Source: an uncultured beta proteobacterium (GTDB taxonomy: Bacteria; Pseudomonadota; Gammaproteobacteria; Burkholderiales; Burkholderiaceae). From it: a DNA stretch of 36,177 nt. The DNA is taken from assembly GCA_903826775.1 (NCBI GenBank), contig CAIKFU010000015.1, positions 1-36,177 of the forward strand. Direction: 5' to 3'. This document shows positions 15,777 through 23,501 of this stretch, piece after piece. Positions within the stretch are counted from its first letter, which is position 1, and each line of letters opens with the position of its first letter. The notes under the pieces were generated by a model. It was not told where the DNA came from, made no database searches, and saw only the letters and a program-made list of their open reading frames with translations. A program made the translations under genes and the position numbers.

Positions 15777-16055
15777 TTAATTGCAGCAACAACCGCCAGT
15801 GGATTTGCAAGAATTACTCTTAGCTTGCGTCTTAACCAACTCTTTGGGGCTGACAGTCGCTGGGTACCCCTCCTCATTTAATGCCTCTACTAGAACTGAT
15901 GCCCCTTGGGATAAATTCCCCTCAATGCTCACTAAGCCAGAAGCCAAATCCACGCTAACCTTCTCCACTCCTGTTATTGAATTCAATGCCTTTTCAACGT
16001 GCTTTACACACGAGATGCAGGTCATTCCACTAACTGCCAAATTGATGATGTCCAC
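15777..16055 (-). CDS. Heavy-metal-associated (CopZ-like) metallochaperone with Cys-rich tail
   Basis: 92 aa. The HMA fold has the metal motif MTCISC with Cys13 and Cys16 and the usual VKHVEKALNSITGVEKVSVD continuation, so it should bind Cu(I) or a similar ion. Unlike typical 65-70-aa CopZ, it carries an extra C-terminal tail ending NSCKSTGGCCCN, with four more cysteines. The start is taken as GTG at 16053-16055 because AAGGAGG sits 5 bases upstream; ATG codons further up (16073, 16091) lack such a site. Its promoter region is shared with the divergent Crp/Fnr gene, which has an FNR-type box. Confidence 0.82.
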   Translation of the reverse strand: MDIINLAVSGMTCISCVKHVEKALNSITGVEKVSVDLASGLVSIEGNLSQGASVLVEALNEEGYPATVSPKELVKTQAKSNSCKSTGGCCCN

Positions 16056-16106
16056 GAGAACCTCCTTATCCATGTGATCATTGTTGAGCAAAGCGTTTTA
16101 TAAGCG

Positions 16107-16122
16107 TATGATTTGAATCATA
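16107..16122. promoter_or_regulatory. Crp/Fnr-type palindrome TATGATTTGAATCATA
   Basis: Seven-base arms flank a 2-base centre and contain TGAT-N4-ATCA, the FNR half-site pair. It is 52-67 bases upstream of the copZ-like start and overlaps the start region of the Crp/Fnr regulator gene. This fits autoregulation and control of the divergent metallochaperone. Confidence 0.6.
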
Positions 16123-16739
16123 TGCTTGAAAATATCCCGGAATTACTCAAAAGCCTTCTGCCAAAGGCTCTACTAGAACAATGCCGCATTCACGTATTTG
16201 AAAAAAACGACTGCCTTTTTTATCAAGGCAAGAAACCGGTATCGATGTTTTATATCGTCACTGGTGAGGCGGTATTAAGCCGTGTGAGCAACCAAGGAGA
16301 AACCACCATATTGCAAAGGCGTAAGGGGGGATTTCTGAGTGAGGCCAGTCTATATGCAGATCTTTACCATTGCGATGCGATTGCCACCCAAACCGGCACC
16401 GCCATCACGCTTCCCATTAATGAGATAAAAATTGCCCTAAACGATGTCGCCTTTTCTCAAAAATGGATTCAATTGCTTAGCAAAGAAATCATGCGACTAA
16501 GAACCCAATCTGAACGGTTGAGTCTAAAGGACATCAAAAGCAAGTTGATCCACCTTATTGAAACTGAAGGCAGTGACGGAGTACTCAATCTGCAATCGGA
16601 CTTTAAATCCCTCGCTGCCGAAATTGGCGTAACGCATGAGGCATTGTATCGAGCGATCGCCACATTGAATTCTGAGGGTATTTTAAAAAAATCCCCAATT
16701 TCTCTTGAACTATTAAAAAACAAAAAGTCCATACGTTAG
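16122..16739 (+). CDS. Crp/Fnr family transcriptional regulator
   Basis: 205 aa. The N-terminal cyclic-nucleotide-binding-like beta-barrel includes LFYQGKKPVSMFYIVTGEAV. The C-terminal winged helix has DFKSLAAEIGVTHEALYRAIATL as recognition helix-turn-helix. The N-terminal FNR cysteines for a 4Fe-4S cluster are absent; single cysteines occur at CRIHVF, DCLFYQ and HCDAI, which could sense redox or metals. The ATG at 16122 has no ribosome-binding site and abuts the palindrome, so a leaderless message is possible; a TTG at 16113 would add three residues. trxC follows 8 bp downstream, so the two probably form an operon. Confidence 0.85.
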   Translation: MLENIPELLKSLLPKALLEQCRIHVFEKNDCLFYQGKKPVSMFYIVTGEAVLSRVSNQGETTILQRRKGGFLSEASLYADLYHCDAIATQTGTAITLPINEIKIALNDVAFSQKWIQLLSKEIMRLRTQSERLSLKDIKSKLIHLIETEGSDGVLNLQSDFKSLAAEIGVTHEALYRAIATLNSEGILKKSPISLELLKNKKSIR

Positions 16740-16747
16740 GGAAGACC

Positions 16748-17167
16748 ATGCTGATCACCTGTCCACACTGCCTAAAAGTCAATCGCATTCCCATTGAAAA
16801 AATCAACCAGAATCCAATTTGCGGTACTTGCAAGAAAGACTTGCTTTCTTTGCCAATTAACGCAAACGCTGGAAATTTTCAGGAGTTGATTAACCAATCC
16901 CAGATACCCGTCATCGTGGATTTTTGGGCTCCCTGGTGTGGTCCTTGCAAAGTCTTTGCCCCCACCTTTACGCATAACGCGACTAAATACGCCAATCGGG
17001 TTTTGCATGTCAAAGTGGATACTGAAGCCGAACAGAGCCTGGGGTCGGCATTTAATATCCGTTCCATACCGACATTAGCCGGCTTTACGAATGGAAAAGA
17101 AGTGGAGCGGATCAGCGGCGCCTTGTCTGCCCCTCAACTTGATCAATTTGTGATGCGGCTACTGTAG
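16748..17167 (+). CDS. trxC: Thioredoxin 2 (TrxC) with N-terminal zinc ribbon
   Basis: 139 aa. The N-terminal CPHC (Cys5, Cys8) and CGTC (Cys25, Cys28) form the zinc site that separates TrxC from TrxA. The redox site is WCGPC at 63-67 in the context VDFWAPWCGPCKVFAP, and the cis-Pro loop is RSIPTLAGF. It reduces cytosolic disulfides and is typically induced by oxidative stress. It lies 8 bp behind the Crp/Fnr regulator and faces the ICMT-like gene tail-to-tail, 12 bp apart. Confidence 0.92.
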   Translation: MLITCPHCLKVNRIPIEKINQNPICGTCKKDLLSLPINANAGNFQELINQSQIPVIVDFWAPWCGPCKVFAPTFTHNATKYANRVLHVKVDTEAEQSLGSAFNIRSIPTLAGFTNGKEVERISGALSAPQLDQFVMRLL

Positions 17168-17179
17168 CAAACTACAAAT

Positions 17180-17677
17180 CTAGTAAATTAAGGGAATCAG
17201 TTTCCTTACGCGCTGTTGGTATTCAGCGTATTCAGGAAATGCCTTAACCAACCATACCTCCTCTTTTCTCGACTTGATATCAAAAAAGAAAATTAACGCC
17301 ACGAAGTAAATCAAAGTCAATCCGCCAAGGTTGATCAACCACCATCCAAAGCCAATCAAGATCACGCCAAAATAGATCGGATGGCGTACTAGCTTATACA
17401 AGCCCCGGCCAACGAATTGAGAGTCCGCTTTTGGACAAGGAAGTGGGGTCAAATTTTTACCGAGTTGAATAGCGGCAATCAAAGCAATTACAAGCCCAAT
17501 GAAAAAAAACCCTTGACCAAATATTTTTAGGATATTGGCGAAACCTTCCACCCCTCTTGGCAACAGTAATGGTCCAGTAGGTCCAAAGAACAGCATCCCA
17601 AGCAAGATCACTTGCATGACAACGTACCAAGCGCCACGTTCAATCATGGATTGATGTGGAGTCAATTGAATTTTCAC
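17180..17677 (-). CDS. ICMT/PEMT-like membrane methyltransferase family protein
   Basis: 165 aa with four to five membrane helices. The C-terminal half carries LVRHPIYFGVILIGFGWW, the conserved RHP-x-Y-x-G element of isoprenylcysteine carboxyl methyltransferase-like proteins, then KEEVWLVKAFPEYAEYQQRV, the E-E and FPEYxxY pattern of the same family. Bacterial members probably methylate small or lipid substrates; the real substrate is unknown. It is the last member of the minus-strand sulfur gene run, separated from the AhpD-like gene by 114 bp with a 9-bp-arm hairpin. Confidence 0.82.
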   Translation of the reverse strand: MKIQLTPHQSMIERGAWYVVMQVILLGMLFFGPTGPLLLPRGVEGFANILKIFGQGFFFIGLVIALIAAIQLGKNLTPLPCPKADSQFVGRGLYKLVRHPIYFGVILIGFGWWLINLGGLTLIYFVALIFFFDIKSRKEEVWLVKAFPEYAEYQQRVRKLIPLIY

Positions 17678-17751
17678 CTTTAGTGAATGAAATCAAAACC
17701 ATTAGCCAATTGCATAAGGAGACAGTGGCACCCATTCATTGCATAGGTTAA

Positions 17752-17779
17752 GCAATTGAACTGACGTGAATTCAATTGC
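17752..17779. repeat. Inverted repeat, 9-bp arms
   Basis: GCAATTGAA (17752-17760) and TTCAATTGC (17771-17779) are exact reverse complements around a 10-base loop. It lies 13 bp beyond the AhpD-like stop. No U-run follows, so it may be an attenuator, a processing site or an operator. Confidence 0.45.
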
Positions 17780-17791
17780 CTTTCCTCGTAC

Positions 17792-18133
17792 TTAGTTTTG
17801 CGCCTGCTCAAACGCAGTCATAGCATCGGCGGCATACATAAGGGACGGACCGCCGCCCATGTACACTGCCATGCCCAAGGTTTCCACTACCTCCTTCTTG
17901 CTTGCCCCAAGTTTAGCCAATGCCTGGGTATGAAAACCAAGACAGCCGTCGCACCGTGCTGCAACACCCAACGCCAGCGCGATTAATTCCTTGGTCTTCT
18001 TATCTAGGGCCCCATCCTTGGTGGCCGCAGCAGCCAAATCACCAAAACCCTTCATCAATTCCGGCGCCTCGGCTCGAAGCTTAGCCAATGACGATGAAAG
18101 GTCTTTCGTAATTTGCTTGTATTCCTTAGGCAT
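17792..18133 (-). CDS. Carboxymuconolactone decarboxylase / AhpD-like protein
   Basis: 113 aa. The redox motif CDGCLGFH (Cys61, Cys64, His68), preceded by ELIALALGVAAR, is the AhpD/CMD signature; members reduce peroxides or partner thiol systems. All-helical fold expected. ATG at 18131-18133 is chosen because AAGGA lies 7 bases upstream; a TTG two codons earlier is the only alternative. It sits between DUF2892 and the ICMT-like gene in the run controlled by the dithiol ArsR protein, so a role in thiol or persulfide redox is plausible but inferred. Confidence 0.85.
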   Translation of the reverse strand: MPKEYKQITKDLSSSLAKLRAEAPELMKGFGDLAAAATKDGALDKKTKELIALALGVAARCDGCLGFHTQALAKLGASKKEVVETLGMAVYMGGGPSLMYAADAMTAFEQAQN

Positions 18134-18157
18134 TTCCAATTCCTTTTTGAATGAGCT

Positions 18158-18370
18158 TTATTTCTTGCAGCTACCGTTGTCGCAACCGGATCCGCAAGAT
18201 TTGATGCCCAAAGGAACATACAAGGGACAGAATCTAAATATTCCCGTAACAAGCGGAACTATCCCGATCCATCCCCATACACCAATTACATTGGTTAAGG
18301 TCAGGCCAATTAGCGCCAAGCCAGCAACAATACGTAACATACGATCCAAACCGCCTACATTGCATTTCAT
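18158..18370 (-). CDS. DUF2892 small membrane protein with cysteine-rich tail
   Basis: 70 aa. The start MKCNVGGLDRMLRIVAGLAL is the DUF2892 (YgaP membrane-domain-like) signature, with two helices and a FCPLYVPLGI turn. A hydrophilic tail follows with three cysteines in CGSGCDNGSCKK. DUF2892 proteins are frequent companions of rhodaneses and BigR-type repressors in hydrogen sulfide and persulfide operons. Good AAAGGAG site before the ATG. It is 17 bp after the ArsR-type gene. Confidence 0.85.
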   Translation of the reverse strand: MKCNVGGLDRMLRIVAGLALIGLTLTNVIGVWGWIGIVPLVTGIFRFCPLYVPLGIKSCGSGCDNGSCKK

Positions 18371-18387
18371 TGAAAGACTCCTTTAGG

Positions 18388-18705
18388 TTATTTACTGCAA
18401 AAATTACGGTACAACACATCCATTACAGCTAAAGCCACATCACTAGAAAGGGAGTAAAAAATCTGCTTACCATCCCGTCTTGTTTCAACCAACTCTTCAT
18501 TTCGCAAAACGGTTAACTGTTGAGATAGCGTCGGCTGATGAATCTGCAGCAACTCTTCGAGCTCACTTACGCATTTCTCACTTTGAGCGATTTCGCACAG
18601 CAACATCATCCGATCGCGGTTCGCAAGCACCTTCATTAAACGACAGGCATCATCCGCAGAAGCCTGCATTTTTTTAAGATTCATTTTGGTATTAATAACA
18701 GTCAT
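18388..18705 (-). CDS. ArsR/SmtB family repressor, BigR/SqrR-like dithiol (persulfide) sensor
   Basis: 105-aa winged helix-turn-helix protein. VLANRDRMMLLCEIAQSEKC is the alpha2 segment and HQPTLSQQLTVLRNEELV the recognition helix. Cys37 in the LLC position and Cys103 near the C-terminus match the cysteine pair that forms a di- or polysulfide in BigR and SqrR; Cys21 and Cys45 are extra. Such repressors leave DNA when exposed to persulfides. It lies in the middle of the sulfur-compound operon it probably controls, 12 bp after the rhodanese. Confidence 0.83.
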   Translation of the reverse strand: MTVINTKMNLKKMQASADDACRLMKVLANRDRMMLLCEIAQSEKCVSELEELLQIHQPTLSQQLTVLRNEELVETRRDGKQIFYSLSSDVALAVMDVLYRNFCSK

Positions 18706-18717
18706 ATTCAGTTTGAA

Positions 18718-19695
18718 TTAATTTAAGGAAACACCTTCAAGGGGTCTGCCCTCAAGCGTCCAAAGGTGTAGCGATCCATCGTAAAGCTTTGTCGATTTAT
18801 TACCCGCCAACTCGGACATCACAAACCAACCGCCAGCAGCCAAATGCCCAGTATTGCAATAGCTGATGGTAGGCGTTTTCGCGCCCAATCCATTGACTTT
18901 CAACAAAGCCTCATAGGTGTTCTTATTCCAGAAATACAAGGCGCCGTTAGAAGACCTTGCCAATAACTCCGGTGCCAATGCTTTGGATCCGGCGATGTGA
19001 CCAAACGTCATCACATCGGGCCGCTTGGATAAACCCCAGTATTGGGCTGGTTGCCGTGCATCCAGCAATTGGGTCTTCCCGGTTTTGGATGCATTGGCCA
19101 CTTCGTCGGAACTGGCTATCAATTCCCTACGAAACCCTTTTGCAATCCAATTACCTGGTGCTTTTTGGGTACTGACTACTGTAAATTCACGCCCTTCTCC
19201 AAGCCATCCAGTCATTCCCCCATCCAATACTGCCACTTGATCCTCGCCATATACCTTGAACTGCCAATAGGTTCGAAGCGCCTCATCCACATCGGACATG
19301 TCTTGGCCAATCGGTACCAATACAATCGGCTTATCCGTATTCACACCCAGAGATTGAATCAATTTTTCAAAGTCGGCTTTTTCAGGAATTAAAAACTTCA
19401 CTTTTTTTCCATCGACCAAACGCTCAACGCGCGCTTTTTTGAAATCCAGCAAACTTGAATTGTTGATGTGCCCACCAACCTCAACCAGAAATTTTTTGCC
19501 CGTTTTTTTGTCGGTATCAAACTCGGGGGCTTTTAGGTAACTGGCCACATCCGATCGAACCTCTATCACCTGCACATCAGACAGATTGTTTGCCAACCAA
19601 TCCGCACTAACAACAGGACCAGGCAAGTTAACCGCATGGGCATAGCCGATCAACACCGATAATAAAACCCCCAAACTCCATTGAATTTTTTTCAT
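18718..19695 (-). CDS. Periplasmic two-domain rhodanese (sulfurtransferase)
   Basis: 325 aa with a signal peptide (MKKIQWSLGVLLSVLIGYAH). Two rhodanese domains: an N-terminal inactive one with AVLDGGMTGWLGEGR, and a C-terminal one with the DARQPAQYWG entry and catalytic Cys280 in SYCNTGHLAAGGW. It would transfer sulfane sulfur from thiosulfate or a persulfide in the periplasm. The active loop CNTGHLA is the usual CxxGxxA shape. It lies between the HGHFH-motif gene and the ArsR-type regulator in the same transcription direction. Confidence 0.88.
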   Translation of the reverse strand: MKKIQWSLGVLLSVLIGYAHAVNLPGPVVSADWLANNLSDVQVIEVRSDVASYLKAPEFDTDKKTGKKFLVEVGGHINNSSLLDFKKARVERLVDGKKVKFLIPEKADFEKLIQSLGVNTDKPIVLVPIGQDMSDVDEALRTYWQFKVYGEDQVAVLDGGMTGWLGEGREFTVVSTQKAPGNWIAKGFRRELIASSDEVANASKTGKTQLLDARQPAQYWGLSKRPDVMTFGHIAGSKALAPELLARSSNGALYFWNKNTYEALLKVNGLGAKTPTISYCNTGHLAAGGWFVMSELAGNKSTKLYDGSLHLWTLEGRPLEGVSLN

Positions 19696-19704
19696 TGCAA
19701 TTCC

Positions 19705-20343
19705 CTATGTGCTTTCTACTAATAAATGCTTAGAAAGGCGATTCATCAAGTCAATCTTGCATTGCGTTAAAACAAAATACTTGTGGGACTCCAACACCAC
19801 TTCTAGGTTACCAATTTTTTCATTTAATTTTGCAAGCTTTTCATCCCGACCCTCTACCAACGTACAAATTTCAACGTAGAACAGTTTCATCATTGCGCTA
19901 ATCCACTTTGCCAATGGGCTTAATTTTCCCTTCACAGTCATATCAAAATCCTTGACTGACCTTAGCACCTTCTTCGATGGAACATACGTTTCGCCAGTAA
20001 CCCATTGATTCGTTGTAAACAGCCTGACCGGCAACCCTTTTTGGTTTAACGCAATTCCAATGAGGTGATGGAAACGATCGGGATTTTTTTGATCTCTTTT
20101 AAATACATGGAAGTGGCCGTGCTCCTCTTTGGGCATTTCTTTCGCCGTATGGGCGTGGTAATAGAATTCATAGCCGCTTTCCAAGTCCACTAAATCATTG
20201 ATAGGGTAGTGTCGCCACTCCATAAAATCCTTGGAGCCGCACAAAGCCGCTTGACTCAAACCAATACCTTTATTCGCATAGCGGGCTTGAATGCCAGCCA
20301 ATTCTTGCGCTGCCAGAAAAAGACTTGATTGACTTAGCATCAT
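19705..20343 (-). CDS. Conserved protein with YYHAH / EHGHFHVF motifs (DUF6969-like)
   Basis: 212 aa, no signal peptide or membrane helix. Residues MEWRHYPINDLVDLESGYEF and the following YYHAH, then EEHGHFHVF and RFHHLIGI, give a His-rich core that looks like a metal-binding cupin-like site; I match it only tentatively to DUF6969. The C-terminal part has a charged helix VEGRDEKLAKLNEKIGNLE. It lies 10 bp upstream of the rhodanese gene, so involvement in sulfur metabolism is suggested by context; activity unknown. Confidence 0.65.
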   Translation of the reverse strand: MMLSQSSLFLAAQELAGIQARYANKGIGLSQAALCGSKDFMEWRHYPINDLVDLESGYEFYYHAHTAKEMPKEEHGHFHVFKRDQKNPDRFHHLIGIALNQKGLPVRLFTTNQWVTGETYVPSKKVLRSVKDFDMTVKGKLSPLAKWISAMMKLFYVEICTLVEGRDEKLAKLNEKIGNLEVVLESHKYFVLTQCKIDLMNRLSKHLLVEST

Positions 20344-20351
20344 CTATTTCG

Positions 20352-20588
20352 TTAATCGGCGGATTTACGTTTCTTTGGGCCGCAGGGGTTGGCTGGACCG
20401 CAGGGATTTGTCGCTTTTTTCTTTGCTGGACCACAAGGATTGGACTCATTCTTTTTGGGGCCGCAGGGGTTTTTCTGTTCAGCGCCTGCCGGACTGGTCA
20501 TGGAAGAGTCGGCAGCCCTAGCCATTGGCGCAGCAGCTAAGCCCGCCAAAGACAAAGCCAGCGCAACGACTACGGATTTTTTTGACAT
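20352..20588 (-). CDS. Exported small protein with four NPCGP repeats
   Basis: 78 aa: signal peptide MSKKSVVVALALSLAGLAAA ending near ARA, then four copies of NPCGP, each giving one Cys, separated by Lys-rich linkers. The four regular thiols in a basic, flexible chain suggest a periplasmic carrier for sulfur or a thiophilic metal, but no characterised homologue is known to me. It sits between the split YeeE transporter and the HGHFH-motif gene, with gaps of 14 and 8 bp, so it belongs to the operon. Confidence 0.75.
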   Translation of the reverse strand: MSKKSVVVALALSLAGLAAAPMARAADSSMTSPAGAEQKNPCGPKKNESNPCGPAKKKATNPCGPANPCGPKKRKSAD

Positions 20589-20602
20589 AACTACCCTTTA
20601 AA

Positions 20603-21178
20603 TTAATGATTGGTAAATTGTGAAGTGACCGGTCCGCTGGATTTCTTTTCCATCCAGGTGCCGAAAATAAATACCCCTACTGCAGCCAAAATCATTACTG
20701 CGTTAACCCATATATCTGAAATATTTAAGGCCTCCGGCAAGGCATCCGCCTTGGCATATTCACCCAAACTTGTGAGCGATTCGATGAAAGGATACAAACC
20801 GGAAAACACCACTGTACCAATTAACAAACCCACCAAAAATATGCCTGCATCAATTCGACCGGACATCAATCCGACTACCGAAGTACCGGGACAATATCCA
20901 CCAATAGCAAACCCCGCACCTACCAATGCACCGCCTAAAGCGGCAGCCCCCAAAAATGCCGGCGGCACAAAGAGATCCGAAGCATCAATCAACCCTAATC
21001 GCTCAACAATCATCAACCCGACTGCAGCAAACACAATTGCCGTAAACATCACTTTAAATACTGACCAATCCGTCAAGCGAAATTGAGCAGTTAATTTGCA
21101 GGGATTTCCAAAACCGGCTCTCTCCAAAACATAGCCAAAGGCACCGCCCAAGATCAAGCCTGAAAATATGGTGTTCAT
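20603..21178 (-). CDS. YeeE/YedE family sulfur-compound transporter, half B
   Basis: 191-aa membrane protein with about five helices. GFGNPCKL carries Cys27 and GGYCPGTSVVG carries Cys96, two of the thiol positions through which TsuA-type YeeE proteins pass thiosulfate. It is half the size of TsuA; the other half is the upstream gene, which it overlaps by four bases (ATGA). Together they resemble the PmpA/PmpB pair. It would import thiosulfate or a related sulfur compound across the inner membrane. Confidence 0.87.
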   Translation of the reverse strand: MNTIFSGLILGGAFGYVLERAGFGNPCKLTAQFRLTDWSVFKVMFTAIVFAAVGLMIVERLGLIDASDLFVPPAFLGAAALGGALVGAGFAIGGYCPGTSVVGLMSGRIDAGIFLVGLLIGTVVFSGLYPFIESLTSLGEYAKADALPEALNISDIWVNAVMILAAVGVFIFGTWMEKKSSGPVTSQFTNH

Positions 21179-21708
21179 GATGGCGCACCCGATTTGATTA
21201 ATCTACTGACTGCAAGTCCTACCGCAAAAAATGCCCCCAAGAACGCAAACCCCGCAAGACTTAAAGTTGCCGCTCCCGATAACCCAAGACCACTAGTACA
21301 CCCTGCGGCAACACGCGCTCCAAAACCGGCCAGCAATCCGCCGAACAATGCGGTCATTGGCCTCTTCGATCCACCTAAAATCGTTTTTCCATCCATTTGA
21401 ATCTTGACTCGATGCGCAAACCAAGCGGAAATCAGCGCACCTAGCGCTACCCCAATTACCTGCCAAGTGATCCAAGCGCTCATTGGATGGCCATCCTCGA
21501 CCATGCCGCCCAAGTAGTCATTAGCCAATGTGGCGGCAGGAGCAATATGCATCCCTATCCAAGCCGTAAGTCGGGTTGTAAACCCGGTTGCCCCTAAACC
21601 ATGACCAGTAGCTAAAAAGGTTGCCAGCAAAACTACTCCCAAAGAAAGCCCAGCAAAAAGCGGATTCCAATACGGTTGGGGGTTATGCCGCTTATCCAAC
21701 ATGATCAT
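21175..21708 (-). CDS. YeeE/YedE family sulfur-compound transporter, half A
   Basis: 177-aa membrane protein. The hallmark is AAGCTSGLGLSG with Cys137, the YeeE/YedE substrate-path motif; other parts include WNPLFAGLSLGVVLLATF and a conserved GHGLGATG. It pairs with the overlapping downstream half. Start ATG 21706-21708 with AGGA eight bases upstream is preferred over a TTG at 21714. It is first in the minus-strand sulfur operon and divergent from the tsd-like cytochrome genes. Confidence 0.87.
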   Translation of the reverse strand: MIMLDKRHNPQPYWNPLFAGLSLGVVLLATFLATGHGLGATGFTTRLTAWIGMHIAPAATLANDYLGGMVEDGHPMSAWITWQVIGVALGALISAWFAHRVKIQMDGKTILGGSKRPMTALFGGLLAGFGARVAAGCTSGLGLSGAATLSLAGFAFLGAFFAVGLAVSRLIKSGAPS

Positions 21709-21788
21709 CTTCAAATTTCCTATTAATTTACTAAATTATAATATATCATAAAACATAATATAAGTGTATTAAATAAAAAGTTAAGAAA
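21709..21788. promoter_or_regulatory. Divergent, very A/T-rich control region of the sulfur operons
   Basis: Eighty bases, almost all A/T, separate the transporter and cytochrome genes. ATAATATA occurs twice (21738-21745 and 21755-21762), 17 bases apart. It must hold both promoters, and is a likely operator for the BigR/SqrR-like repressor, whose relatives bind A/T-rich sites. Confidence 0.45.
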
Positions 21789-22520
21789 ATGACCTCATTA
21801 CTTCGCTCCACCTTCTATTTAAAAGGGATCGCCTATTTAACGGCGATCATGCCGATGCTTGTTCAAGCAGCAGATGGGGAATCCATCATGATTCGCGGTG
21901 GTGCCAACCCACAGGCAATGCCCTGCATTAGCTGCCATGCGCCTGACGGCAAGGGAATGCCTTCCGCAGGATTCCCCCGCCTTTCGGGTCTACCGCAAGC
22001 CTATATTGCAAAACAACTGCAGGACTTCAGATCGGGGTCCCGCCAAAACCCCGTTATGCAACCGATTGCCATGTCTTTAACCGACGAAGAAATTTCCGCC
22101 GTCGCAAAAGCCTATGCTGATCGTCCTAAGGTGAATGTTAATCACGTTAAAAATCCTAACCCGACTCCAGGCAGTGGTGCCTGGATTGCCTTACGAGGAG
22201 ACTGGGGCAAGAATATTCCCGAATGCACTCTATGCCATGGCCCGGATGGTGTAGGCATAGGCGATGCATTCCCGCCTCTTGCCGGTCAATCCCCGCTGTA
22301 TCTGGAAAATCAACTCAAAGCCTGGAAAGGCGAGGGCATCAACGGCAAGAATAAAAAAGCGCTTGCAAACTTACCTGCTCGGCACAACGACCCGAACCAA
22401 CTGATGCAGCATATTGCTGCAAGTTTGTCGGATGCGCAAATCAAATCCGTGTCGGAGTACTTTGGAAATTTGGGTGACTCGACCGAACTCTTTGACGAAT
22501 CACAACATCGCTTGCGCTAA
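21789..22520 (+). CDS. Diheme cytochrome c, c4-like (TsdB-like partner)
   Basis: 243-aa exported protein with signal peptide to about residue 28 and two class I cytochrome halves. Haem sites are CISCH (46-50) and CTLCH (146-150), with methionine ligands likely in PVMQPIAMSL and a related late segment. This is the cytochrome c4 arrangement. Placed directly before two TsdA-type genes, it is the natural electron acceptor or donor, as TsdB is for TsdA. First gene of a plus-strand operon; 15 bp gap to the next. Confidence 0.86.
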   Translation: MTSLLRSTFYLKGIAYLTAIMPMLVQAADGESIMIRGGANPQAMPCISCHAPDGKGMPSAGFPRLSGLPQAYIAKQLQDFRSGSRQNPVMQPIAMSLTDEEISAVAKAYADRPKVNVNHVKNPNPTPGSGAWIALRGDWGKNIPECTLCHGPDGVGIGDAFPPLAGQSPLYLENQLKAWKGEGINGKNKKALANLPARHNDPNQLMQHIAASLSDAQIKSVSEYFGNLGDSTELFDESQHRLR

Positions 22521-22535
22521 GTAAAGACCATTCAT

Positions 22536-23501
22536 ATGCTAAATACAAACCATCAACACTATTTTGGAAGCAATCGCGCAATCACAGTATTGCTAACCTT
22601 CATCGCACTACTGACTTCTGTTAACGCACTTGCAGTCGACAAATTGCGCATTGAAGACCAAACGCAAATCCCCAATGCGCCCAAAAAAATCGCACAGGCC
22701 CCGTATTTTTTACCACCAGCCGAATCGGAATTGCAAAACAATGCGTTTGGCGAACTGGTCAAACGCGGTGAAGACCTATTCGTCAACACCAAAGCTCTGC
22801 TCCCCCAAAACGTTGGCAATGAAATGAATTGCGTAAACTGCCACCTCGATCGCGGCAGAAAGGCAAACTCTTCGCCGCTGTGGGGCGCCTATCCGATGTA
22901 CCCGGCCTACCGCAAGAAAAACAACAAGGTCAATACGTATGCAGAGAGGTTGCAAGGATGCTTTACGTTTAGCATGAACGGAACGCCACCGTCCGCTGAC
23001 GGCGATATTATTCTAGCCTTGACTGCCTATTCCTACTGGCTCTCAACCGGAGCGCCCACCGGGAAATCGTTGCCAGGGAGGGGGTTTGACGAACCGCTTC
23101 CACCCAAGGGCGGATTTGATATCGCCCGCGGTAAGGCGGTCTATGAAAAGCAATGCGTTATTTGCCATGGCGAAAATGGCGAAGGTAAAAAAGTTGGCGT
23201 CAACTACGTATTTCCTCCCCTCTGGGGAAAGGATTCGTACAACTGGGGCGCAGGGATGCATCGCATCAATACCGCGGCGGGCTTTATTCAGCACAACATG
23301 CCATTGGGTAGAGGGGAAACGCTCAGTGACCAGCAGGCGTGGGATGTAGCGGCATTTGTCAACGCGCATGAACGCCCCCAAGATCCCAGGCTCATCAATG
23401 GCGATATCGTGGAGACGCGCAAGCGCTATCACGCTGACGACGGCGTCAATTTATACGGTACTACCATCAACGGCGTCCTCATCGGACAAGGAACCCATTA
23501 G
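22536..23501 (+). CDS. TsdA-like diheme cytochrome c (paralogue 1)
   Basis: 321 aa with signal peptide through about residue 33. Haem sites CVNCH (99-103) and CVICH (207-211). SSPLWGAYPMYPAYRKK and LQGCFTFSMNG correspond to the TsdA substrate region; Cys142 lies where TsdA has its unusual Cys haem ligand. Compared with paralogue 2 the loop after the Cys differs (TPPSADGD), so substrate or direction may differ. Functions of this family: oxidation of thiosulfate to tetrathionate or the reverse. Its stop overlaps the next start by one base. Confidence 0.85.
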   Translation: MLNTNHQHYFGSNRAITVLLTFIALLTSVNALAVDKLRIEDQTQIPNAPKKIAQAPYFLPPAESELQNNAFGELVKRGEDLFVNTKALLPQNVGNEMNCVNCHLDRGRKANSSPLWGAYPMYPAYRKKNNKVNTYAERLQGCFTFSMNGTPPSADGDIILALTAYSYWLSTGAPTGKSLPGRGFDEPLPPKGGFDIARGKAVYEKQCVICHGENGEGKKVGVNYVFPPLWGKDSYNWGAGMHRINTAAGFIQHNMPLGRGETLSDQQAWDVAAFVNAHERPQDPRLINGDIVETRKRYHADDGVNLYGTTINGVLIGQGTH

